This document shows, one piece after another, positions 53,941-64,000 of a stretch of DNA of 64,000 nt. The stretch comes from Porphyra umbilicalis. Its lineage: Eukaryota; Rhodophyta; Bangiophyceae; Bangiales; Bangiaceae. The first letter of the stretch is position 1. Each line of letters starts with the position of its first letter. The DNA is taken from assembly GCA_002049455.2 (NCBI GenBank), contig KV918846.1:62001-126000 (forward strand), in the 5' to 3' direction. Made by a program: the position numbers and the translations under genes. The notes under the pieces are model-generated. The model worked only from the letters and a program-made list of their open reading frames with translations. It was not told the DNA's origin and searched no databases.

Positions 53941-54412
53941 CGCTCGGCCATTGCTCTACTGCTGCACAAACAGTAGCCGTGTGCCATACCCACTACACAC
54001 GTTGTCGTCGTGTCCAAGACAAGAACTTTCCGTACGGTTGGTCGATAAGCTCTGACTTGTTGGTCGTCCGGAGTCCTTTATCTCGTGACTACAGTCCATA
54101 CCAGAATGCAAGGAATGAATGCTGAAAGAAGTGTATTTGTGGAACTCTCTTTTGCTCCCAACAACGGGAGCTTGTAGCCAACTGTACACTCGCGTGCGAC
54201 GCGCCCGACGTGGCGCCGCACTCTCGACGGGGTCCCCACACGCCCGTGGCACCGCCAGTGGCACACGCACCTGGGGTGCCACGGTGGCGGACCCCCCCCC
54301 AGCCGCGCGCCCACCGCACGCCCGAACGGGCGCGCCGCCCGGCCGTTGCCCCTCCCCCTACACCTCCCACCCCCGTGGGCGCCCGCCGGCGCCCGTGCAC
54401 CGCCCGCCACGA

Positions 54413-56911
54413 CGCAGTGGTGCTTATCGTGCGTTCACGTGCAAACGCGTTTTTCTTGTAGAAAGCTCCGAAACCCCCTCCGCAAGGCCCTCCGCAAGGA
54501 CGTCGATTTGTGAAAGAACTGTGGAGGAAGAGAGAGGGCGCAAGAGTTGGTGGCTTTCATTTCACGGGGTGATCCACAGGTTGGTGCAGAGATAATCTCC
54601 AGCAATCAAGAGTGACAGGGAGCCAATCGCCATGACGGCTAAGGGTCGCCATGATCCAATTGACAATCAATATCGACCGCGTCACCGCATGTGTGGCTCT
54701 TGTTAGCCAGCTGCACAGGCTACTGACTGCTGGGAGATTGTCGATGCCTATTGCTGATCCCACAATTCTGAAAACCTCTCCTCAGTTTCCTGTTTACAAC
54801 ATGTTACCGAGCAGTTCATCCTGGGTATCGAAACTTCCGAGGAAGCGAGGCACTAATGAGCTTTGCCATAAATCATGAGCTCGTTGAATTCTGAACAAGC
54901 AGTGCAAGGCTCTGCTCGCTAGCGCGAAAAGCAGGCCGGCGCCCCGACCACCATCGCCGGCGCCCCCCACCGTTCTCGTCCCCCCGCCCGCCCCCACCGT
55001 CGTCCCCCCCCCCCCCACGCATCGTCACGCCCCCGCCGGCCCATCATCGTCGCCCCCCACCATGCCGTTGTCGCGCCGTCCCCCTCCCATCGCCGCCCCC
55101 CCCTCGCCCCCCCCGGCGTCGCTACCGCCCCGCTCTAGGCGTCGTTGCGGCTGGCCCCCCGGCGGAATTGCCGCCCCACTCTCGGCGTCGTTGCCGCCCC
55201 GCCCCCTGCGTCGTTGCCTCCACGACCTCGGTGTCGTTTCCGCCCCCCCCCAGCGTTGTTGCTGCCTCCCTGTTTTTTCGCCGCCATCGTTGTGATTGTG
55301 AGTAGAGACAAGATTAAAAACAGATATAGGAAAACCTCGTTTGCATTGCTCAGACAGAGCTGTTGTGTTTTTTCCCTGTCGAGCTCATCGACTAGCTTTC
55401 TCCAGCCATGACATGGTGCTCGTGAACAACTCTGCCACCAGCCACCTCTGTCCACCACGCCAGGCACAGCGTTTTCCGCCCAAGTCGGGGTAGAGACTAT
55501 GCCGTGGGTCGCTCCGGGGGACCAAATAAAAACAGCCCGACGGCCGTGTTCCCTCATGTGCACACCTCTGGTGACCGCCGGAGGCAGTCCGAGTTGCGTG
55601 AGATGGGCACGCTGTGCAAGGCCCTGCGTCGTGCACAGAAGGCGCACCTTGTCGAGCTGTCAGCAGATCCGAGGCTTGATCAGACTTAATAGGCTTACAG
55701 CTAGGTGAGCATTTCATCGCCATTCTTTTGCGTCAGTCTCTCGTGCCAGAAGGTGCAGCACTTGTGGTCCTGTTTCTTGGCATCACACGAAGACTGCTCC
55801 GCTGTCATTCATGGATCGCGCGCTATGATTGGCCCAGTTGATGACAAGTTCACGCAGACCACTGTGCAGTTGGTGTCAGAAGGCAGTTCTGGGTCAGTCT
55901 TGCAGGGTCGGTCGACTCTCCTGGCCGCCAATTTTCATGCCAAGTCCAAGGAGACACCGTTTGTCCCGGAATGACGTTTGCTCATGGAGCGCAGCCGAAA
56001 CTGATAGAGATAGTGGATGTGACAGGTAAGCAGACCACTTCCAGAAGGTCGATGGGTGGCTGTCAAATCATTAGGACCGGACTCTTCCCACACTCTTCAG
56101 ATAAGGCTGTGACAGTTTCCTGCGGTCTTAGTCATACGTGTCGCAGAAGCAGTTCTCGAAGAAGTTCCTCCGCTGCTGCGACTCTTCAAATCGTGGGATC
56201 AGCTACATGGCGTAAGCGACATGGTCATTCTACAGCTACGCCCCCTCCGTAAGATGCTGACGTCGCAACTATTTGCGACGTGCAGGGAAGCGGCGACCGG
56301 GCTGAGGGAAGGCTATGGCCGTGCTCGGCGCCTCGAGACGGTTCGGATGGTATAAAGTTGACAAACCGGACAACGCGCTCTTCCGCTGCGCAAATTGTTG
56401 TGGGCGAAATCTCCGTTTACCGCTACATGCAGGCCGGTCCGCAAGATTGTTACGGAGCTTTTTATTGCTGATCCCCGAATTTTGTCCTGGTGGACAGAGA
56501 CTGACTTGCGGACCGACTCTCTCCCCCAATCAGATGCGCCCCTGGGACTGACTTGGTGCTCCTGATTGCTTACATGTGCCCATGCAGCTTGGAAATCAAG
56601 ATCAGCTCCTCTTCTTTTCTGCATTTCTGGCGAGGAGACAGTAGAAAATCTCAAGATCTCGCGTGGGCAGCTCACTCCGTGCCAAGAAAAGCGGATCAAG
56701 CAGCAACAAACAGTGAGTTCTGCTCGATGCAAGGTCCTGGCACAGAATGCGGGCTTTCTATTGGCTTCGATGCCTTCTTACTGTCGATTTAAACCAATAG
56801 AGTGCTCTTATTCAGAGTCAGTCTCTGTCTCTGTCCCCCAGGACAAAATTCGGGGATCAGCAATACAAGAATTGCGCGTTTGCGCGTGAACACACGATAA
56901 GCACCACTGCG
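54413..56911. mobile_element. 2.5-kb element with 48-bp imperfect inverted repeats
   Basis: CGCAGTGGTGCTTATCGTG at 54413 recurs inverted ending at 56911. The similarity extends 48 bases inward with about five mismatches, to CTTGTA on both sides. The interior is AT-richer than the GC-rich DNA on either side, and no convincing target-site duplication or transposase is visible. It holds a GC-rich minisatellite-like patch at 54940-55260 and only short frames, so it would be non-autonomous. Confidence 0.55.
56465..56863. mobile_element. 399-bp MITE with 23-bp perfect TIRs and TA flanks
   Basis: TIRs start TTGCTGATCCCCGAATTTTG at 56465-56487 and, inverted, at 56841-56863, with TA immediately outside on both sides (56463-64; 56864-65). 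Imperfect pairing continues another 18 bases (GTCAGTCTCTGTC), with a 6-base insertion on the right. The TA duplication and the CCCCNAA core resemble the 28-bp repeats at 24.5 and 45.2 kb, so it is probably a small non-autonomous Tc1/mariner-type element. It sits exactly at the inner border of the right repeat of the 2.5-kb element, so it inserted there later. Confidence 0.8.
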
Positions 56912-57135
56912 CAGCGGCGGCGGGCGGGGCGGTCGCCAATGGCGGCAGCGGCGCACCCTTTCCGTCGGGGGGCTGGGGGCGCCCCCGCCGCCCGCCGCCC
57001 GCCGACCCGCCCCCGTGCAGCGGCGGTGGCGCCGGCGCGCCCCCGCCGCGGTCGCAACCGCGGCGGGCGCGGGCGGCGAAGCGGCCGCGAGCGGGGTGGG
57101 GTCGGCGCCGCCGACGCGGCGTCGACGGCGCGCGG

Positions 57136-57199
57136 CGACGCGCGGGGTCGTCGGTTGCAGCCGCCCCGGGGCGGCTGCAACCGACGACCCCGCGCGTCG
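57136..57199. other. 64-bp perfect palindrome
   Basis: The 32 bases 57136-57167 are the exact reverse complement of 57168-57199, with no spacer. The centre is CCGCCCCGGGGCGG and the arms end CGACGCGCG / CGCGCGTCG. It lies about 190 bases beyond the stop of the minus-strand TPR gene. It can form a cruciform or, if transcribed, a 32-bp stem. Confidence 0.95.
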
Positions 57200-57385
57200 G
57201 GGACCGCCCACGGTGCGGCCGCGGCGCGACCGCGTCGACGCAAGAGCACAGACGGCACCACGCTGGCGGCGGCGCAACCGCGCTCACACACCCCCCGTCC
57301 CCACATCCCACCAGTTCCCCAGACCACCCCCCCCCCCCATAGCGACACGAGCGACCAAAAAAAAAACAAAAAAACACGGGCGCCC

Positions 57386-57841
57386 CTACTCCTCGCCCCC
57401 ATCGCTGCCCGTGTCCATCCCCTCGTCGCCGTCGCCGTCTGCGCCGTCGTCCTCCTCCTCTTCCTCGTCGTCGCCCTCCCCCCCCCCCCCCCCCCCCCCC
57501 CCACGCGGCCCGCCGCCAGCTCCGCCTCGAGGCGGTCGACCAGGCCGACGTCCAACACGCCCTCGGCGTCCCCCCCCGCGAGCGCCCCCCGCAGGCGCCC
57601 GACCGCCGCCGCCGCCGCCGCGCCCTCCCCCAGGCACCCGTGTGCCCACGCGAGGAGGTACCACACCTCCACGTTGCGGTCGTCCTCCTCCACCACCCCG
57701 CCGAGGACCGCCAAGGCGCGGCGGTGGAGGCCGACCTCAATCGCCTGCTTGCCGGCCGCAATGCGGAGGTCGAGGGAGGGCGGCTCGACGGTGGGGGGAG
57801 GGGGGGGGGGGTCGGGGCGGCGGCGCCCCCACCGCCCCCAC

Positions 57842-57881
<40 letters not shown>

Positions 57882-58694
57882 CGTCGCTGCCGCCGCCGCC
57901 CGCGACGCGTCGACGCCCGCCTCGAGCGCGCGGCACACCCGCCGCATTTCCGCCTTGGCCTCGGCGCGGCGCCCCTGCGAGAGGCGCAGGTTGGCCAACC
58001 CGACGCCCGCCTCGACGGCCACGGCGCCGTCGGCGCCGCCGAGCGCCAACGCGGTGCCGAGCGCCGCCTCGGCCGCCGCGTCGTGGCGCGACGCGGCGGG
58101 CGCGCCGCCGCCGCCGGGCTCCCCTTCCGCTTCCGCGAGGGCGAGGCGCACCTCGGCCGCCGCGCAGTAGGCAGAGCACAGGTGGCGGACGGCGTCGGCG
58201 CGGGCGGCCGCGTCGTCGTCGGCACCACCCCCACCCCCCCCACCGCCGCCGCCGCCGCCGCCGACGGGTCCACCACCACCACCACCACCACCACCACCAC
58301 CACCAGCAGCAGCACCACCACCCCCCTCGGCACTCAGACCGAGCCCCGCCCGCATGTTGCGAATGCCGAGGGACACGAGGCGGAGCGCCTCGGCCGGCGC
58401 GTCCTCGTGCAGCTGCGCCAGGTAGAGGTACTTGGTCCCCCCCGCAGACGGGTCCAGCTCAATCGACCGCCGCAGGGCGCCCGCCGCGCCGTCGGGGTCC
58501 TCCCCGCCGTCGAGGAGGGCAACCGCGAGCGCCTCGTGCAGCGCCGCGTCGGCGGGCGCCGCGGCAATGGCCGCGCGGAGGGCGGCGGCGGCGGCGGAAA
58601 AGTCGAGGAGCGCCGACGAGGCGGCGGCAGAGGCGACGAGGGCGGCCACGCCGGGGGGGGTAGGGGGGGGGGGGGAGGCGCCCCCGCCCCGCGC

Positions 58695-58731
<37 letters not shown>

Positions 58732-58837
58732 GGGGGGGGCGGTCCGCGGCGGGGCCGACGGCGGCGGCGGTGGTGGCGGCGGCGGCGGCGGCGGCTTTGC
58801 GGGCCGCCCCCTTGCCTTTCCCTTTCTTTTTCCCCAT
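57386..58837 (-). CDS. Acl4-like TPR ribosome-assembly chaperone
   Basis: The ATG at 58837 gives a very basic start, MGKKKGKGKGAARKAAAA. TPR helices follow: SALLDFSAAAAALRAAIAAAPADAALHEALAVALLDGG, then AAGALRRSIELDPSAGGTKYLYLAQLHEDAPAEALRLVSLGIRNM, a middle block with VGLANLRLSQGRRAEAKAEMRRVCRALEAG, and QAIEVGLHRRALAVLGGVVEEDDRNVEVWYLLAWAHGCLGEG. The end is acidic (DDEEEEEDDGADGDGDEGMD). The KYLYLAQL repeat and acidic tail match Acl4, the dedicated chaperone of ribosomal protein L4. The frame changes three times, at G/C runs 58663-58675, 57800-57811 and 57478-57502, which I take as sequence errors. Poly-Gly linkers (about 58205-58320) are real low complexity. The T-rich tract 57357-57376 on the coding strand probably marks the 3' end. 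Confidence 0.7.
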
Positions 58838-58943
58838 CCCGGAACGGGGCGGGCGGGCGGTCAGGACGTCGGGGGGGGAGGCGCACGCCGTCGACGCGGC
58901 GGCGGTCGGCGGCACCGACGGCGGTGCGGCGCGGGTGCCGTCG

Positions 58944-58983
<40 letters not shown>

Positions 58984-59223
58984 CGCAGCCGCGCCGCCCA
59001 CGTGATCCGCAGCGCCGATTCCGCGGCGCGCCGGCGCCCAGCGTCGGCGGCGGCTCCCCGATTGGTCGAGCGGGGCTGCCGCCGCGCGGCGGGGTGTGCT
59101 CGCCCCTCCCCTTGGCCGCGAGCTGCACCGCCGCGCGCCGGCACGGCGGCGACCGCGTCCCCCCCTCTAGTGCCCTAACCCCCCCCCCACCCCCCCGCCC
59201 CTCCCCCCCCCCCCGACGCCGCC
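58838..59223. promoter_or_regulatory. Divergent promoter between TPR and DUF427 genes
   Basis: 386 bases separate the minus-strand ATG at 58837 from the plus-strand ATG at 59224. One CCAAT element, CCCCGATTGGTCGAGCGG at about 59055-59072, lies mid-way and could serve both directions. No TATA box is visible. Confidence 0.5.
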
Positions 59224-59320
59224 ATGGGGCCCCTCTGCCTCGCCTTCCTCCCACCCCTCCCCCCCACTCCCAGTGGCCGCCGCGCCCCCGCCGTCGGCGC
59301 CACCCGCCCGCCGCCGCTGC

Positions 59321-59352
<32 letters not shown>

Positions 59353-60683
59353 CGCACCCGCCCGCCGCCGCCGCCGCGGCGCCCCCCCCCCCCGCCGCGG
59401 CCGCCGACGGCCACCCGGCCGACGGCACGGCGCGGGGCGGACAACCCCCCCCCCGGCAGAGGAGGCGGGCGGCCGCGGGGGGGGTCCCCCCCCCCCCCCC
59501 CCCCCCGCCCCCCCCCAAGCGGCGGCCCCGCGCGCGCGCGTCGACGCGGGAGCGGGCGTTGCGCCCCCCCCCCCCGCGACCCCCCCCCTCCTCCTCACCG
59601 CCGTCTTTCGGGGGCGGGAGCTCGCGCGCTCCGCCGCCTGCCTCTACATCAATGGGCGGTACCACTTCCCGGCGGGGGGGGTCGACTGGGGCGCCCTCGC
59701 CCGGTCGGGGGCGCGGCGGCAGCACAACCCGATTGGCGTCGCCGTCTACTACCACATTGTCGGGGGGGGGGGGGGGGGGAGGGCGGGGGGGGGGGGGGCC
59801 CGCCCCGCCGCCGCGGGGGGGGGGGGGGGGGGCATGCAGAGCGTGCTGGGGGGGGGGGGACACCCCCGGGGGGGGGGGGGGGGGGGGTCCCCGCCCCGGC
59901 GGCGGGGGAGCCCCGCAACGGGGGGGGCGCCGGCCCCGCGTGCTCCGACGCGACGCCGCGTGGACGTATCCGGTAGGTGGGGGGGGGGGGGGGGGGCGTC
60001 GACGCGTCAACGACTGCGGGGGGGGGCAACGAGCGGCGGGGGAGGGCGGCGGCGGCGACGCGGCGGCGGGCGCCGCGGCGGGTGCCGCCGCGGCGGCGCG
60101 CGCCGCCGCCGCCGCCGCCGGCCGCGTCGGCGGCCCGCCGACGCCTTGCGGTCGGGAGGGGCCCCCGCGGGCGCGGCGCGTCGTTGTCGGCGTTTGGCGC
60201 GGGCCCGTCTAACGCGCTCCCTCGCCGCCCGCGCCGCCCGTCGCTCGCTCCCCGTGTTTTTGGACTGGCGCTGCTGCCGCCGCCGCGGGCGCGCCGGCGC
60301 GCGCGCGGGCGCCTGGGCGGCGGTGGTGCCTCGTGTGTGTGCGGCCTTCCCCCCCCTCTCCCCCTCCAGAGTCTCAAGGGCCAGTTTGCGGCCTTTACGG
60401 GCTACACGGCGTTTTGGAAGGGCGTCGTCGTTGCGTGCGCGCCCGACGCGCCCGCGTCGTCGACGGCCACCCCCGCCGCCGCCGACGACGGCGGCACCGG
60501 TGGGGGGGCGGGCGCCGCAGAGCCGCCCGCGGCGGCGGCCGACGGGGGCGTCGACGCCGACGGCGGGGCCGCCGGCGTTGCCGGCGACGGCGACGCGGCG
60601 GCCGACGCGCGCGGGGTTTGGGGGGGGGGGGGGGGGGGGGGGGGGGTGACGGCGTGCGGGGGGGGGGGGGCTCGTCGGCCTGA
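59224..60683 (+). CDS. DUF427-domain protein, two exons
   Basis: The ATG at 59224 (MGPLCLAFLPPLPPTPSGRR) is chosen as the first ATG. The frame is lost in Pro/Gly runs and resumes at LLLTAVFRGRELARSAACLYINGRYHFPAGGVDW, then HNPIGVAVYYHIV. After a very G-rich stretch comes RPRVLRRDAAWTYP. An intron 59973-60369 (GTAGGT to CCTCCAG) joins this to SLKGQFAAFTGYTAFWKGVVVACAPDAP. The combined order, FxGxxLAxS ... YFP ... YY ... AWxYP ... GYxAFW, is the DUF427 fold, a small beta-rich domain common in bacteria and fungi with no settled function. The C-terminus is Ala/Gly/Asp-rich and passes another G run before a TGA at 60681-60683. Several homopolymer errors are likely in both exons. Confidence 0.6.
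59760..59890 (+). other. Extreme G-tract cluster inside the DUF427 gene
   Basis: Successive runs of 13-22 G occupy most of 131 bases on the plus strand, broken by short spacers (AGGGC, CCCGCCCC, CATGCAGAGCGTGCT, ACACCCCC). Ideal for G-quadruplex formation in DNA and in the pre-mRNA. Frame and even length here are unreliable. Confidence 0.7.
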
Positions 60684-61749
60684 GGCGGCGGCGTGGGCGG
60701 GGGGGGGGGGGGGGGGACGGGGGGGGGCGCGTCGGCCCCGCCGACCCGTGCCGCCGCCGCACCCGCGGCGTGGCCGACGGTGGGTCGGGCGCCGTCGGCG
60801 GGCCGCCTCTGCGCGGCGCCGCCGCGCGGCGCCGCCGCCGCCGCCGTCGCCGCCGCGCCGGCACGCGCGGGCCTGCGCGACGGGCGGGGGTGCCACCCCC
60901 CGCCGGCGGTGCGCGCGGCGGCGGCGGCGGCGGCGGCGGCTGCGCGGCCGTCGACGCGGCGGCGCGGTGGGTGGGGGGGGCGGTGCGCCCGCGGGGCGGG
61001 CGGCGGCGGCGGCGGTCGGCCGTTGCGGGGGGAGGGGGGGTCGGATGGAGACGGTGGGTGGCGCGTGGGTGCGGGGGGGGGGGGGTGCGACGGCTGTGGC
61101 GCGCGGGCGCCCGCGGGGGTGCGGGGCGCGCCCGCGGTTGGGGGCACGCCGCGCACGGCGCGGCGGGGCGGCCGCCGCCGAGGCGGCCGCGCCGACAGAC
61201 GGTCGCCCGTGGGGCGGGCGCGGTCGTGGGCGCGGAATTCCAGGCGGCAAGACGCGGTGGTGTGCGGTAAAGGCGAGCATGGGATAACCCCCAACGGATG
61301 GCCAGGCGTCGCGCACAACAAAAAAAAAACAGAAAAAAAACAAGGGGGTCGCCTCACAAGGAATAAAAAGAAAGGAACCGCGACCGGCCAAACAGGAACA
61401 ATGGCAGACAATGCAAAACAGGGGCAGGAACAGGACACAAGAAGGACGTGGGAAGAGACGAGTGATGATTAAGTAAGATGGGAACAAGAGGAAACAAAAG
61501 CAATGACGTGACGCGGAGCACAAGAAGGAAACCCAGACCAGGCGGCGGAACGCCCACACCGCCCAGACGCGCTCACGCACACGCAGACCCCCTCAACCGC
61601 ACGCACCAAGCAGCGGCGCAACCCCCCCCCCCCCCCCCCCCTGCAAGGACACAACAACAGCCCCATCCGCCCGCCGCCGCCACCGCCATCCGCGGCGCCA
61701 GTGGCCAACAATGGCTGCACCGCCCCCCCCCCCCCCCCCCCCCAACCCC
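60684..61749. other. Intergenic, GC-rich then A-rich
   Basis: 60684-61260 consists of Gly/Arg-coding low complexity with G runs. 61310-61510 has A tracts (T-rich on the minus strand) that may form the 3' end of the minus-strand gene ending at 61750. No gene supported. Confidence 0.35.
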
Positions 61750-62215
61750 TCACACGCCCCGCGCGGCCACCCGCCGCAGCGACGCGGCGGCCGCCGCGAC
61801 TTCCCCCTCCAACCGCCGCTCCGCCGCCTCCATTGCGCGCGTCGCCGCGGCCTCGCGCGCCGCCGCCGCCGCCGCCGCCCGCCGCACGCCGTCGGTCGCC
61901 CGCCGCGCGGCGGCCGCGTCGGCGGCGCCCCGCCGCCCGCCGCCCGCCGCCGCCGTCGCGGCGGCCGCGTCGGCAACCGCCGCGTCGGCGGCGGCGGCGA
62001 CGCGGTCGGCGGCGGCGGCCCAGGCGGCGGCGCGGCGGGACGCCTCGGCCGCCCCGTCGGCGGTGGGGGGGGGTAGAGCGGCGCCGCGCCGGCGCCGAGG
62101 TGCCCGAGCTGCGCGTCGAGCGCGTCGCCGGCGGCGGGCGCCGCGACGGCGCGTGGCGGTGCGGCGCGTGCCGCCCCGGCCGGCGCGGCCGCGAGGGTGG
62201 CGGCGGGCGCCGCCC

Positions 62216-62255
<40 letters not shown>

Positions 62256-63361
62256 TGCGTCGGCAACCGCGTCGGCGGCGGCGGCGGCGGCGGCGGTCGC
62301 CGCCCGCTCCGCCGCCGCCACCCGCTCGGTGAGGACGGTGACGGCAACGTTGCGCTGCGCGGCCGCCGCTTCGGCGGCGACCGCCCGCCGCTCCGCGTCG
62401 GCGGCGGCGGCGGCCGCCGCCGGCCCCGCCGCCCGCGTCGCCACCCCCTCTGCGCGCACGACCGCGCTCTCCGCCGCCACCGCCGCCGCCGCCGACCGCG
62501 CCGCCCGCACCGCGTCGGCGGCGGACCGCTCGACGTGGCCGATGCGGGCGGCGAGCCCCCCCGCCTCGGCGCGCGCGCCGACAACCGCCGACGCGCGCGC
62601 GGCGACGGCCCGCCGCGCGGCGGCCGCGTCGGCGCGGGCGGCGAGCGTCGCGGACGCCTCCCCCCCCGCGTCGGGGGCGTCGGTCGCGAGGCTCACCCCC
62701 CGGCCGGCGGTGGCGAGCAGCCGCACCCCCGTCGGGCCGCCGACGACGACCACTTCGGCGGCGCCGGGGAGCGCCGCCGCCGCCGCCGACGCGACGGCCG
62801 CCACGTCCCGGTCGGCCGTGACGCCGGGGAAGAGGCGGAGGACGACCGACGGGCCGGCGGCGGCGGTCGGCTCGTACGCCGCGGCGCGGATGGCGGGGGC
62901 GAGGACCGCCCCGGCGCGCCCGCCGGCGGCGGCGAGGCGGCTGCGGACGGCGGCGGCGGCGGTGGCAGCGTCGGCGGGGAGGGGCGGGAAGGCCCCCGTG
63001 GCGGCCGCCAGCCGCGCCGCGGGCAGCGGCGAGGCAGACACCCCAAAGTGCACCCCGCCGCCGCCGACGGCGCCCGCGGGGGGGGGGGGAAGAGCGTCGG
63101 CGGGGGTGCGGCGGCGCGCACCCCCGCCGCCGCCGCCGCCACTGTCGCCGCCGACGACGATGCGGGCGCGTCGGCCGCGCCGCGCACCACCGCCGTCGGC
63201 GGGGCGGGCAGCCGCTCGGCACCCGGGCCCGCCCCCCGGTGCTGCAGCGGCGACAGGGGGGATAGGAGCGCCGCAACGGCGGCGGCGACGAGCGCCGCCG
63301 CCGCCGGCGGCGCGAGCGTCGCGCGAAAGGCGGCGTGGCGGGGGCCGACGGGCGCCGCGTC

Positions 63362-63392
<31 letters not shown>

Positions 63393-63896
63393 GCGGCGGC
63401 GCCCACCCACTGCCGCGCCGCAACGCCGGCGGTGTAGGCGGCCGACCGGCGGGCGGCGTCGAGGAGCTGGTCCCCGACGGACGGGGCCGCGACGGCGGGC
63501 ACGCCGTACGGGGCGGCGGCAAAGGCGCTGACAAACGGGGGCTTGCGGGGCGCCGGCGACGGGGGTGCCCCTCGGACGACGCGTGCCGCCGCTCCCCGCG
63601 GCGTGGCGGCGGCGGCGGCGGGAGCCCCCGACGGCGATACCGCCGCGGGGGGCGCGGCGGCGGGTGCCCCCGCGGCCGCCCCCGCCCCTGCCGCCGCCGC
63701 CGACACGCCCGCGGCGGCCGCCAAAGCCGCCGCCGCATCCGCCGCCGACGGCGGGCGGGCGGGCACCCGCCCCGGCGGCATGGCCGTCGGCACCGCCGCT
63801 GCCGCCGCCTCGGCGGCCGACGCCAGCGGGTGCACCACCGCCGCCGCGGGCGGGGGCGGCGCCGGGCCCGCCCCCGCGGTGACGCGGGCGCCCGCC

Positions 63897-63929
<33 letters not shown>

Positions 63930-64000
63930 TGGCTGCCGTCCACGGCCCCGCGGCGGGCGGCAATGACGCGCCGCCGCGACGGCGGCGACGACGACCGCCG
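61750..64000 (-). CDS. Ala-rich coiled-coil protein, 5' end probably outside window
   Basis: Reading on the minus strand, the protein is continuous from the window edge except for frame changes at G runs 63078-63089 and 62065-62073. The first part is Ala/Pro-rich with KPPFVSAFAAAPYGVPAV and a probable membrane or hairpin segment (ALVAAAVAALLSPLSP). The middle has an ordered-looking domain: VHFGVSASPLPAARLAAATG ... GPSVVLRLFPGVTADRDVAAV ... PGAAEVVVVGGPTGVRLLATAGRG. The last 350 residues are a long Ala/Arg/Glu helix (ERVAAAERAATAAA; ERRLEGEVAAAAASLRRVAARGV), surely coiled coil, ending at a TGA at 61752-61750. No clear initiating ATG lies near 63940; MPPGRVPARPPSA at about 63782 is one option. 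Family not recognised. Confidence 0.5.

Overview
The window looks like nuclear DNA of a very GC-rich photosynthetic eukaryote. My best guess is a bangialean red alga (Porphyra/Pyropia type). The evidence: genes are few-exon with GT-AG introns; proteins are Ala/Gly/Pro-rich; at least three proteins start with plastid-type leaders carrying an early Phe (AFV(P/A)); there is a TDY-class MAP kinase, a full E(z) histone methyltransferase, an SPX-Nudix protein and a large LEA-like repeat protein fitting a desiccation-tolerant seaweed. The species assignment is inference. Long C/G homopolymers (one of 37 bases) are frequent, and most genes outside 24-46 kb change reading frame exactly at such runs. 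I read those as uncorrected homopolymer errors, so the affected CDS spans are gene extents rather than clean reading frames.

Layout. 0-24 kb is gene-dense and extremely GC-rich: a plastid-targeted membrane protein (-), an uncertain membrane protein (-), a multi-pass membrane protein (-), an S1 RNA-binding protein (+), a three-exon MAP kinase (+), a gamma-glutamylcyclotransferase-like protein (+), a plastid LEA-like protein (+), a secreted serine beta-lactamase-like protein with a stop at its catalytic Tyr (+), and a membrane-anchored HExxH metalloprotease (-). 24.5-45.2 kb has lower GC and is bounded by perfect 28-bp inverted repeats that include flanking TA. It holds a Cys-rich protein, an intronless E(z) gene, a two-exon SUMO-interaction-motif protein, a small basic protein, a DD-E transposase of the IS630/Tc1/mariner type, and several arrays of a novel 81-bp (27-residue) repeat.

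45-64 kb: an SPX-Nudix gene (-), an RmlD-like NAD(P)-dependent reductase (-), a 2.5-kb inverted-repeat element with a nested 399-bp TA-flanked MITE, a 64-bp perfect palindrome, an Acl4-like TPR ribosome-assembly chaperone (-) divergent from a DUF427 protein (+), and an Ala-rich coiled-coil protein running off the end (-).

Functionally the host genes are unrelated housekeeping, stress and signalling genes. The striking unit is the 20.6-kb TA-flanked block carrying a transposase, a Polycomb-type H3K27 methyltransferase and repeat arrays. It may be a giant cargo-bearing DNA transposon or a host locus framed by transposon ends.
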